DNA from: Megalopta genalis
Taxonomy: Eukaryota; Arthropoda; Insecta; Hymenoptera; Halictidae
DNA length: 64,000 nucleotides
Assembly: GCF_051020955.1 (NCBI RefSeq)
Contig: NW_027476799.1
Location: forward strand, 62,001-126,000
Direction: 5' to 3'
The notes below the pieces were generated by a model, which worked only from the letters and a program-made list of their open reading frames with translations, had not been told where the DNA came from and did not search any database. The first letter of the stretch is position 1; each line of letters opens with the position of its first letter. A program made the position numbers and the translations under genes. Positions 1 to 10,584 of this stretch are shown here, one piece after another.

Positions 1-249
1 CATATTCTTGCAAAACAAATGGTTTAGCTTCATATACTTGTGATAAACTTGATTTAGCTTCAACCGCATGCGAAACAAACGAGTTAGCTTTAAAGCCAAG
101 CGAAACACATGATTTAGCTTCAAATCAATGCGAAGTAGAAGCCTTAGCTTCAACTCCATGCGAAACAAATGATTTAGCTTCACAGACTTGCGATATAAAT
201 GATATAGCTTCAAATAAGGGCGAAACAAACGAGTTACCTTCAAATCCAA

Positions 250-312
250 GCGAAACCATCAAATACTTGCGATAGATAAGTGATATAAGTGATACAGTTT
301 CAATGCAGGCGA
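250..312. repeat. Scrambled or truncated monomers
   Basis: Here the regular order breaks. A GAAACC segment runs directly into ATCAAATACTTGCGATAG, followed by repeated GATA-rich fragments, and the next D monomer lacks one A (TTTCAATGCAGG). This looks like a local deletion and rearrangement inside two or three monomers. The 30-bp register changes across it. Confidence 0.6.
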
Positions 313-1085
313 AACAAACGAGTTAGCTTCAAATCTGTGCGAAATACATGATTTAGCTTCAAATTCATGCGAAACACATGGTTTAGCTTCATATTCTTGC
401 GAAACAAATGGTTTAGATTCAGATAATTGTGATAAACATGATTTAGCTTCAAATGCAGGCGAAACAAACGAGTTACATTCAAATCCAAGCGAAACGCATG
501 ATTTGCCTTCAAATTAATGCATAGTAGAAGGCTTTCTGCAAAGCCATGAGACACAAATGATTTGGCTTCAAATACTTGCGATATAATTGATATAGCTTCA
601 AATGCTGGCGAAACAAACGAGTTACCTTCAAATCCAAGCGAAACACATGGTTTAGCTTCATATTCTTGCGAAACAAATGGTTTAGATTCAGATACTTGTG
701 ATAAACTTGATTTAGCTTCAAATGCAGGCGAAACAAACGAGATAGTTTCAAATCCATGCGAAACACATGATTTACCTTCAAATCCATGCGAAACACATGA
801 TTTAGTTACAAATCAATGCGAAGTAGTAGGCATAGCTTCATATCCATGCGAAAGAAATGATTTAGTTTCACATACTTGCGATATAAATGATATAGCTTCA
901 AATGCAGGCGAAACAAACGAGTTAGCTACAAATCCAAGCGAAACACATGATTTACCTTCAAATTCATGCGAAACACATGGTTTAGCTTCATATTCTTGCG
1001 AAACAAATGGTTTAGATTCAGGTACTTGTGATAAACATGATTTAGCTTCAAATGCAGGCGAAACATCGAGTTAGTTTCACATCCA

Positions 1086-1115
1086 TGCGAAACACATGAT
1101 TTAGCTTCAAATCCA
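1086..1115 (+). repeat. Exemplar class A monomer (30 bp)
   Basis: This is a clean copy of the commonest monomer, starting at TGCGA and ending just before the next TGCGA. In the plus frame starting at its first base it reads CETHDLASNP, with no stop. The second plus frame has TAG and the third has TGA in every such unit. On the minus strand two of three frames are open (GFEAKSCVSH and DLKLNHVFRM). It carries one AluI site (AGCT) and one CpG, so AluI should cut this class into a 30-bp ladder. Confidence 0.95.
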
Positions 1116-1117
1116 TG
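1095..1117. repeat. Imperfect inverted repeat inside class A monomers (exemplar)
   Basis: The arms CATGATTT and AAATC-C-ATG pair over 8 bp with one bulged C, around a 6-nt loop AGCTTC. The inner part, GATTT/AAATC, is perfect. The dyad bridges the conserved core of one monomer and the start of the next. It recurs wherever class A or E monomers are followed by an NP-type unit, and is weaker or lost next to classes C, D and G. It could be a binding site or a hairpin in a transcript, or simply a chance property of the founder monomer. Confidence 0.6.
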
Positions 1118-2220
1118 CGAAACACATGATTTAGTTTCAAATCAATGCGAAGTAGAAGGCTTAGCTTCAAATCCAAGCGAAACACATGATTTACCTTCAA
1201 ATTAATGCAAAGTGGAAGGCTTATCTTCAAAGCCATGCAACACAAATGATTTAGCTTCAAATACTTGCAATATAATTGATATAGCATCAAATGCAGGCGA
1301 AACAAACGAGTTAGCTTCAAATCCCAGCGAAACACATGGTTTAGTTTCAAATCAATGCGAAGTAGAAGGCTTAGCTTCACATACATGAGAAACAAATGAT
1401 TTAGCTTCAGATAATTGCGATATAATTCATAAAGCTTCAAATGCAGGCGAAACAAACGAGTTAGATTCAAATCCAAGCAAAACAGATGATTTAGTTTCAA
1501 ATCAATGCGAAGTAGAAGGCTTAGCTTCAAATCCGTGCGACACAAATGATTTAGCTTCAAATACTTGCGATAGAAGTGATATAGCTTCAAATTCATGCGA
1601 AACACATGGTTTAGCTTCTTGTTCTTGCGACACGAATGGTTTAGATTCTTATAATTGTGATAAACATGATTTAGCTTCAAATGCAGGCGAAACAAACGAG
1701 TTACCTTCAAATCCAAGCGAAACACATGATTTACCTTCAAATTAATGCAAAGTAGATGGCTTATCTTCAAAGCCATGCGACACACATGATTTAGCTTCAA
1801 ATACTTGCGATATAATTGATATAGCTTCAAATGCAGGCAAAACAAACGAGTTAGCTTCAAATCTGTGCGAAACACATGATTTAGCTTCAAATCAATGCGA
1901 AACACATGGTTTAGCTTCATATTCTTGCGAAACAAATGGTTTAGATTCAGATACTTGTGATAAACATGATTTAGCTTCAAATGCAGGCGAAACAAACGAG
2001 TTAGTTTCAAATCCACGTGAAACACAAGATTTACCTTCAAATCCATGCGAAACACATGTTTTAGTTACAAATCAATGCGAAGTAGTAGGCATAGCATCAT
2101 ATCCATGCGAAGCAAATGATTTAGTTTCACATATTTGCGATATAAATGATATAGCTTCAAATGCAGGCGAAACAAACGAGTTAGCTTCAAATCCAAGCGA
2201 AACACATGATTTACCTTCAA

Positions 2221-3480
2221 ATTAATGCGAAGTAGAAGGCTTATCCTCAAAGCCATGCGACACAAATGATTCAGATTCAAATACTTGCGATATAATTGAT
2301 ATAGCTTCAAATGCAGGCGAAACAAACGAGTTAGCTTCAAATCCAAGCGAAACACATGGTTTAGCTTCATATTCTTGCGAAACAAATGGTTTAGCTTCAT
2401 ATATTTGCGATATAAATGATGTAGCTTCAAATACATGCGAAACAAACGAGTTACTTTCAAATCCAAGCGAAACACATGATTTAGTTTCAAATCAATGCGA
2501 AGCAGAAGGCTTAGCTTCAAATCTGTGCGAAACACATGATTTAGCTTCAAATCCATGCGAACCACACGATTTAGTTTCAAATCAATGTGAAGTAGAAGGC
2601 TTAGCTTCAAATCCATGCGAAACACATGATTTAGATTCAAATCAATGCGAAGCAGAAGGCTTAGCTTCAAATCCATGTGAAACAAATGATTTAGTTTCAC
2701 ATACTTGCGATATAAATGATATAGCTTCAAATGCAGGCGAAACAAACGAGTTAGCTTCAAATCCAAGCGAAACACATGATTTAGTTACAAATCAATGCGA
2801 AGTAGAAGGTTTAGCTTCAAATCCAAGCGAAACACATGATTTACCTTCAAATTAATGCAAAGTGGAAGGCTTATCCTCAAAGCCATGCGACACAAATGAT
2901 TCAGATTCAAATACTTGCGATATAATTGATATAGCTTCAAATGCAGGCGAAACAAACGAGTTAGCTTCAAATCCAAGCGAAACACATGGTTTAGCTTCAT
3001 ATTCTTGCGAAACAAATGGTTTAGCTTCATATATTTGCGATATAAATGATGTAGCTTCAAATACATGCGAAACAAACGAGTTACTTTCAAATCCAAGCGA
3101 AACACATGATTTAGTTTCAAATCAATGCGAAGCAGAAGGCTTAGCTTCAAATCTGTGCGAAACACATGATTTAGCTTCAAATCCATGCGAACCACACGAT
3201 TTAGTTTCAAATCAATGTGAAGTAGAAGGTTTAGCTTCAAATCCATGCGAAACACATGATTTAGATTCAAATCAATGCGAAGCAGAAGGCTTAGCTTCAA
3301 ATCCATGCGAAACAAATGATTTAGTTTCACATACTTGCGATATAAATGATATAGCTTCAAATGCAGGCGAAACAAACGAGTTAGCCTCAAATCCAAGCGA
3401 AACACATGATTTAGTTACAAATCAATGCGAAGTAGAAGGTTTAGCTTCAAATCCAAGCGAAACACATGATTTACCTTCAA
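2221..3480 (+). repeat. 630-bp higher-order repeat, two tandem copies
   Basis: Each unit holds 21 monomers. By plus-frame classes the order is B*, A, C, D, E, F, C, D, E, B, A, A, B, A, B, A, C, D, E, B, E, where B* carries AAT TAA. The copies start at 2,221 and 2,851 and differ at only a few bases (for example GCGAAGTAG against GCAAAGTGG at the start). The same unit recurs at about 16.4, 36.2 and 39.2 kb with different copy numbers. Confidence 0.9.
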
Positions 3481-5395
3481 ATTAATGCAAAGTGGAAGGC
3501 TTATCCTCAAAGCCATGCGACACAAATGATTTAGCTTCAAATACTTGCCATATAATTGATATAGCTTCAAATGCAGGCAAAACAAACGAGTTAGCTTCAA
3601 ATCTGTGCGAAATACATGATTTAGCTTCAAATTCGTGCGAAACACATGGTTTAGCTTCGTATTCTTGCGAAACATATGGTTTAGATTCAGATAATTGTGA
3701 TAAACATGATTTAACTTCAAATGCAGGCGAAACAATCGAGTTACCTTCAAATCCAAGCGAAACACATGATTTACCTTCAAATTAATGCAAAGTAGAAGCC
3801 TTAGCTTCAAAGCCATGCGACACAAATGATTTAGCTTCAAATACTTGCGATATAATTGATATAGCTTCAAATGCAGGCGAAACAAACGAGTTAGCTTCAA
3901 ATCCAAGCGAAACACATGATTTAGTGTCAAATTAATGCGAAGTAGAAGGCTTATCCTCAAAGCCATGCGACACAAATGATTTAGCTTCAAATACTTGCGA
4001 TACAATTCATATAGCTTCAAATGCATGCGAAACAAACGAGTTTGCTTCAAATCCAAGCGAAACACAAGATTTAGTTCCAAATCAATGCGAAGTAGAAGGC
4101 TTATCCTCAAAGCCATGCGACACAAATGATTCTGCTTCAAATACTTGCTATATGATTGATTTAGCTTCAAATGCATGCGAAACAAACGAGGGAGCTTCAA
4201 GTCTATGCGAAACACATGATTTAGCTTCAAATCCAAGCGACACACATGGTTTAGTTTCATATTCTTGCAAAACAAATGGTTTAGCTTCATATACTTGTGA
4301 TAAACTTGCTTTAGCTTCAACCGCATGCGAAACAAACGAGTTAGCTTCAAATCCAAGCGAAACACATGATTTACCTTCAAATCAATGCGATGCACATGGT
4401 TTAGCTTCATATTCTTGCGAAACAAGTGGTTTAGCTTCAGATACTTGTGATAAACATGATTTAGCTTCAACTGCATGCGAAACAAACGCGTTAGTTTAAA
4501 ATGCAAGAGAAACACATGATTTAGCTTCAAATCTATGCGAAGTAGAAGGCTTAGATTCAAAGCCATGCGACACAAATGATTTAGCTTCAAATACTTGCGA
4601 TATAAATGATATAACTTCAAATGCAGGCAAAACAAACGAGTTAGTTTCAAATCCATGCGGAACACATGATTTAGCTTCAAATCAATGCGATTCACATGGT
4701 TTAGCTTCATATTCTTGCGAAACAAGTGGTTTAGCTTCAGATACTTGTGATAAACATGATTTAGCTTCAACTGCATGCGAAACAAACGCGTTAGTTTAAA
4801 ATGCAAGAGAAACACATGATTTAGCTTCAAATCAATGCGAAGTAGAAGGCTTAGATTCAAATCCATACGATACGAATGATGTAGCTTCAAATACTTGCGG
4901 TATAAATGAAGTAGCTTCAAATGCAGGCGAAAAAAACGAGTTAACTTCAAATCCAAGAGAAACACATGATTTAGCTTCATATCGATGCGAAACACATTGT
5001 TTAGCTTCATATTCTTTCGAAACAAATGGGTTATCTTCAAATACTTGTGATATTCATGATTTAACTTCGACTGCATGCCAAACAAACGAGATGACTTCAA
5101 ATCCATACGAAACACATGGTTTATTTTCAAATCAATGCGAAGTAGAAGGCTTATCCTCAAAGCCATGCGACACAAATCGTTTAGATTCAAATACTTGCGA
5201 TATAATTGATAAAGCTTCAAATGCAGGAAAAACAAACGAGTTAGCTTCAAATCCAAGCGAAACAGATGATTTAGTTTCAAATCAATGCGAAGGAGAAGGC
5301 TTAGCTTCAAATCCATGCGACACAAATGATTTAGCTTCAAATACTTGCGATAGAAGTGATATAGCTTCAATGCAGGCGAAACAAACGAGTTAGCT
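3480..5395 (+). repeat. Block c, copy 1
   Basis: This corresponds to 18,210-20,280 at offset 14,730, rising to 14,880 after about 4,345. The step is exactly 150 bp: one five-monomer unit present near 19,080-19,230 is absent here. The block contains TCA-to-TAA monomers (GTT TAA near 4,495 and 4,795), which also occur in the other copies. Confidence 0.85.
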
Positions 5396-7400
5396 TCAAA
5401 TCCATGCGACACAAATGATTTAGCTTCAAATACTTGCGATAGAAGTGATATAGCTTCAATGCTGGCGAAACAAACGAGTTAGCTTCAAAGCCATGCGACA
5501 CAAATGATTTAGCTTCAAATCCATGCGAAACACATGATTTTGTTTCACATCAATGCGAAGTAGTAGACATAGCTTCATATCCATGCGAAACAATTGATTC
5601 AGCTTCACATACTTGCGATATAAATGATATAGCCTCAAATGCAGGCGAAACAAACGAGTTAGCTTCAAATCCCAGCGAAACACATGGTTTAGTTTCAAAT
5701 CAATGCGAAGTAGAATGCTTAGCTTCACATACATGAGAAACAAATGATTTAGCTTCAGATAATTGCGATATAATTGATAAAGCTTCAAATGCAGGCGAAA
5801 CAAACGATTTAGCTTCAAAGCCATGCGACACAAATGATTTAGCTGGAAACTTGCGATATAATTGATACAGCATCAAATGCAGGCGAAACAAACAAGTTAG
5901 CTTCAAATCTGTGCGAAACACATGATTTAGCTTCCAATTCATGCGAAACACATGGTTTAGCTTCATATTCTTGCAAAACAAATGGTTTAGATTCAGATAC
6001 TTGTGATAAACATGATTTAGCTTCAAATGCAGTCGAAACAAACGAGTTAATTTCAAATCCATTCGAAACACATGATTTACCTTCAAATCCATGCGAAACA
6101 CATGATTTAGATACAAATCAATGCGAAGTAGTAGGCATAGCTTCATATCCATGCGAAACAAATGATTTACTTTCACATACTTGCGATATAAATGATATAG
6201 CTTCAAATGCAGGCGAAACAAACTCGTTAGCTTCAAATCCAAGCGAAACACACGATTTACCTTCAAATTAATGCGAAGTAGAAGGCTTATCCTCAAAAGC
6301 CATGCGACACAAATGATTCAGATTCAAATACTTGCGATATAATTGATATAGCTTCAAATGCAGGCGAAACAAACGAGTTAGTTTCAAATCGAAAGCGAAA
6401 CACATGGTTTAGCTACATATTCTTGCGAAACAAATGGTTTAGGTTCATATACTTGCGATATAAATGATATAGCTTCAAATGCAGGCGAAACAAACGAGTT
6501 AGCTTCAAATCCAAGCGAAACACATGGTTTAGTTTCAAATCAATGAGAAGCAGAAGGCTTAGCTTCATATCCATGCGAAACACATGATTTACCTTCAAAT
6601 TAATGCAAAGAGGATGGCTTATCTTCAAAGCCATGCGACACAAATGATTTAGTTTCAAATTCATGCGAAACACATGGTTTAGCTTCAAATCAAAGCGAAA
6701 CACATGATTTAGTTCCAAATCAATGCGAAGTAGAAGACTTATCCTCAAAGCCATGCGACACAAATGATTCTGCTTCAAATACTTGCTATATGATTGATTT
6801 AGCTTCAAATGCATGCGAAACAAACAACTTAGCTACAAATCCAAGCGAAACACATGATTTAGTTCCAAATCAATGCGAAGTAGAAGGCTTAGCTTCAAAT
6901 CCAAGCGAAACACATGATTTACCTTCAAATTAATGCAAAGTGGAAGGCTTATCTTCAAAGCCATGCAACACAAATGACTTAGCTTCAAATACTTGCAATA
7001 AAATTGATATAGCATCAAATGCAGGCGAAACAAACGAGTTAGATTCAAATCCAAGCAAAACAGATGATTTAGTTTCAAATCAATGCGAAGTAGAAGGCTT
7101 AGCTTCAAATCCGTGCGACACAAATGATTTAGCTTCAAATACTTGCGATAGAAGTGATATAGCTTCAATGCAGGCGAAACAAACGAGTTAGCTTCAAAGC
7201 CAAGCGACAGAAATGATTTAGCTTCAAATACTTGCGATATAATTGATACAGCATCAAATGCAGGCGAAAAAAACGAGTTTGCTTCAAATCCAAGCGAAAC
7301 ACATGATTTAGTTCCAAATCAATGCGAAGTAGAAGGCTTATCCTCAAAGCCATGCGACACAAATGATTCTGCTTCAAATACTTGCTATATGATTGATTTA
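5396..7400 (+). repeat. Mixed satellite, copied near 24.4-26.3 kb and 42.5-43.3 kb
   Basis: This stretch parallels 24,440-26,300 at offsets of about 18,900-19,050. It holds 150 bp (about 5,581-5,730, one pentamer) that is missing near 24,600. It has several register breaks, including a shortened A-C junction near 5,842 (AGCTGGAAACTTGCG), an extra A near 6,297 and an extra base near 6,391. No gene-like sequence is visible. Confidence 0.8.
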
Positions 7401-7466
7401 GCTTCAAATGCAGGCGAAACAAACGAGGGAGCTTCAAGTCTATGCGAAACACATGATTTAGCTTCA

Positions 7467-7766
7467 AATCCAAGCGAAACACATGGTTTAGTTTCATATT
7501 CTTGCAAAACAAATGGTTTAGCCTCATATACTTGTGATAAACTTGATTTAGCTTCAACTGCATGCGAAACAAACGAGTTAGCTTTAAAACCAAGCGAAAC
7601 ACATGATTTAGCTTCAAAGCAATGCGAAGTAGAAGGCTTAGCTTCATATCCATGCGAATCAAATGACTTAGCTTCAAATACTTGCGATATAAGTGATATA
7701 GCTTCAAATGCAGGCGAAACAAACGAGTTAGCTTCAAATCCAAGCGAAACACATGATTTACCTTCA
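7467..7766 (+). repeat. Exemplar 300-bp decamer made of two 150-bp pentamers
   Basis: Ten consecutive monomers read, in the open plus frame, as class order E-F-G-D-E followed by B-A-C-D-E. The C or G unit (TCD) is followed by D (AGE or ACE) and then E (PSE) in both halves, so the two halves are diverged copies of one 150-bp pentamer. The same order recurs elsewhere, for example in 59,235-60,014 and 18,960-19,260. The decamer is followed by an AAT TAA variant monomer. Confidence 0.8.
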
Positions 7767-10554
7767 AATTAATTTAAAGTAGAAGGCTTATATTCAAAGC
7801 CATGCGACACAAATGATTTAGCTTCAAATACTTGCGATATAAATGATATAACTTCAAATGCAGGCAAAACAAACGAGTTAGCTTCAAATCCATGCGGAAC
7901 ACATGATTTAGCTGTAAATCAATGCTATGTAGAAGGTTTAGCTTCAAATCCATGCAATACACAAGATTTAGCTTCAAATCAATGCGATGTATAAGGTTTA
8001 GCTTCAAATCGATGTGGAACGAATGATTGAGCTTCAAACACTTGGAATATAGGTGATACAGCTTCAAATGCAGGTGAAACAAACGAGTTAGCTACTAATG
8101 CATGCGAAACAAATGATTTACCTTCAAATCAATGCGAAGTAGAAGGCTTAGGTTCATCCCCATGCGAAACGATTGATTTAGCTTCAAATACTTGTGATAT
8201 ACATGATTTAGCTTCAACTGCATGCGAAACAAACGAGTTATCTTCACATCTATGCGAAACACATCATTTAGCTTCAAATCCAAGCGAAACACCTTATTTT
8301 GCTTCAAATCAGTGCGAAGTAGAAGACTCAGCTTCAAATCCATGCGAAACCAATGATTTAGATTGAAATACTTGCGATATAGTAGATCTAGCTCCATATC
8401 CATGCGAAACACGTGATTTAGCTGCAAATCAATGCGAAACACATGATTATGCTTCAAGACAATGCCACGTAGAAGGTTTAGCTTCACATCCATGCGACAC
8501 AAATGATTTAGATTCTGATACTATCGAAATAAGTGATATAGCTTCAAATGCAGACGAAACAAACCAGTTAGCTTCAAATCCAAGCGAAATACATGATTTA
8601 GCTTCATATCAATGCGATGTAGACGCCTTAGCTTCAAATCCATGCGGAACAAATGATTTGGCTTCAAATTCTTGCTATATAAGTTATATAGATTCTACTG
8701 CAGGCGAAACAAACGAGATAGCTTCGAATCCATGCGAAACACATGATTTACCTTCACATACTTGCGATATAAATAATATAGCTTGAAATGCAGGCAAAAC
8801 AAACGAGTTAGCTTCAAAACCAAGCGAAACAAATGGTTTAGCTTCAAATCAAAGCGATGTAAAAGGCTTAGCTTCAAATTAATTGCGAAGTAGTAGACTT
8901 ATCTTCAAATCCATGCGAAACAAATGGTTTAGCTTCAAATACTTGTGATATACATAATTTAGCTTTAACTGCATGCGAAACAAATGAGTTATTTTCAAAT
9001 CAACGCGAAACACATGATTTAGCTTCATATCAATCGAAGTAGAAGGCTTAGCTTCAAATCCAAGCGAATAAAATGGTTTAGCTACAAGTACTTGTGATAT
9101 ACATTATTTAGCAACAACTGCAAGCGAAACAAACGAGTAAGCTTCACATCCATGCGAAACACATGATTTAGCTGCAAATCAATGCGATGTAGTAGGATAC
9201 CTTCAAATCCATGCGAATCAAATGATTTAGTCTCAAATACTTGTGATATGCATGATAAAGCTTAAAATGCAGACGAAACAAACGCGTTAGCTTCGAATCC
9301 ATGCGAAACGTATGATTTAGCTTCAGATCAGTTCGAAGTAGAAGGTTTAGCTTCAAATCCATGCGAAACAAATGATTGAGCTTCAAACACTTGGGATATA
9401 GGTGATATAGCATCAAATGCAGACGAAACAAACGAGTTAGCTTCAAAACCAAGCGAAACACATGATTCAGCATCTAGTCAATGCGATGTAGAAGCCTTAG
9501 CTTCATATCTATGCAGAACAAATGATTTAGCTTCAAATACTTGCTATATAAGTGATATAGATTCTAATGCAGGCGAAACAAACGAGATAGCTTCAAATCC
9601 ATGCGAAACACATTATTTAGCTGTAAATCAATGCTATGTAGAAGGTTTAGCTTCAAATCCATGCAATACACAAGATTTAGCTTCAAATCAATGCGATGTA
9701 GAAGCCCTAGCTTCAAATCCATGCGGAACAAATGATTTAGCTGCAAATACTTGCTATATAAGTGATAAAGATTATACGGCAGGCGAAACAAATGAGATAG
9801 CTTCACATCCATGCGAAACACATGACTTAGCTGTAAATCAATGCTATGTAGAAGGTTTAGCTTCAAATCCATGCAATACACAAGATTTAGCTTCAAATCA
9901 ATGCGATGTATAATGTTTAGCTTCAAATCCATGTGGAGCAAATGATTGAGCTTCAAACACTTGGAATATAGGTGATATAGCTTCAAATGCAGGTGAAACA
10001 AACGAGTTAGCTACTAATCCATGCGAAACAAATGATTTACCTTCAAATCAGTGCGAAGTAGAAGGCTCAGCTTCAAATCCATGCGAAACCAATGATTTAG
10101 ATTAAAATACTTGCGATATAAGTGATATAGTGTCAACTGCAGGCGAAAGAAACGAGTTAGCTCCAAAACCAAGCGAAACACATGATTCAGCATCTAATCA
10201 ATGCGATGTAGAAGCCTTAGCTTCAAATCCATGCGGAACAAATGATTTGGCTTCAAATTCTTGCTATATAAGTGATATAGATTCTACTGCAGGCGAAACA
10301 AACGAGATAGCTTCGAATCCGTGCGAAACACATGATTTAGCTTCACATACTTGCGATATAAATAATATAGCTTGAAATGCAGGCAAAACAAACGAGTTAG
10401 CTTCAAATCTGTGCGAAACACATGATTTAGCTTCAAATTCATGCGGAACACATGGTTTAGCTTCATATTCTTGCGAAACAAATGGTTTAGTTTCAGATAC
10501 TTGTGATAAACATGATTTAGCTTCAAATGCAAGCGAAACAAACGTGTTACCTAC

Positions 10555-10584
10555 AAATCCATTTACCTTCAAATTAATGCAAAG
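10555..10584 (+). repeat. Truncated monomer scar
   Basis: AAATCCATTTACCTTCAAAT joins the start of one monomer to the core of another, losing the TGCGA-containing middle. The same scar is at about 30,204-30,233 and about 54,607-54,636, so three blocks share descent from one deletion event. Confidence 0.8.

Larger units (their letters stand above)
1..2220. repeat. Mixed-class monomer stretch at left edge
   Basis: The window opens inside an F monomer followed by G, D, E, B, A, C, D, which is the pentamer order. The stretch from about 1,481 to 2,220 is a copy of about 15,460-16,380 at an offset of 13,979, changing to 14,160 near base 1,890, where this copy lacks 181 bp present in the others. Nothing other than satellite is visible here. 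Confidence 0.85.

Noticed and set aside
2221..3485. Reassigned stop codon (TAA read as Gln, as in ciliates), because AAT TAA replaces AAT CAA in the plus frame
   Set aside because: The CAA-to-TAA case fits, but other in-frame stops replace Ser (TCA to TAA or TGA), Cys (TGC to TGA), Leu (TTA to TGA) and Glu (GAA to TAA). One reassignment cannot explain them; neutral mutation can.
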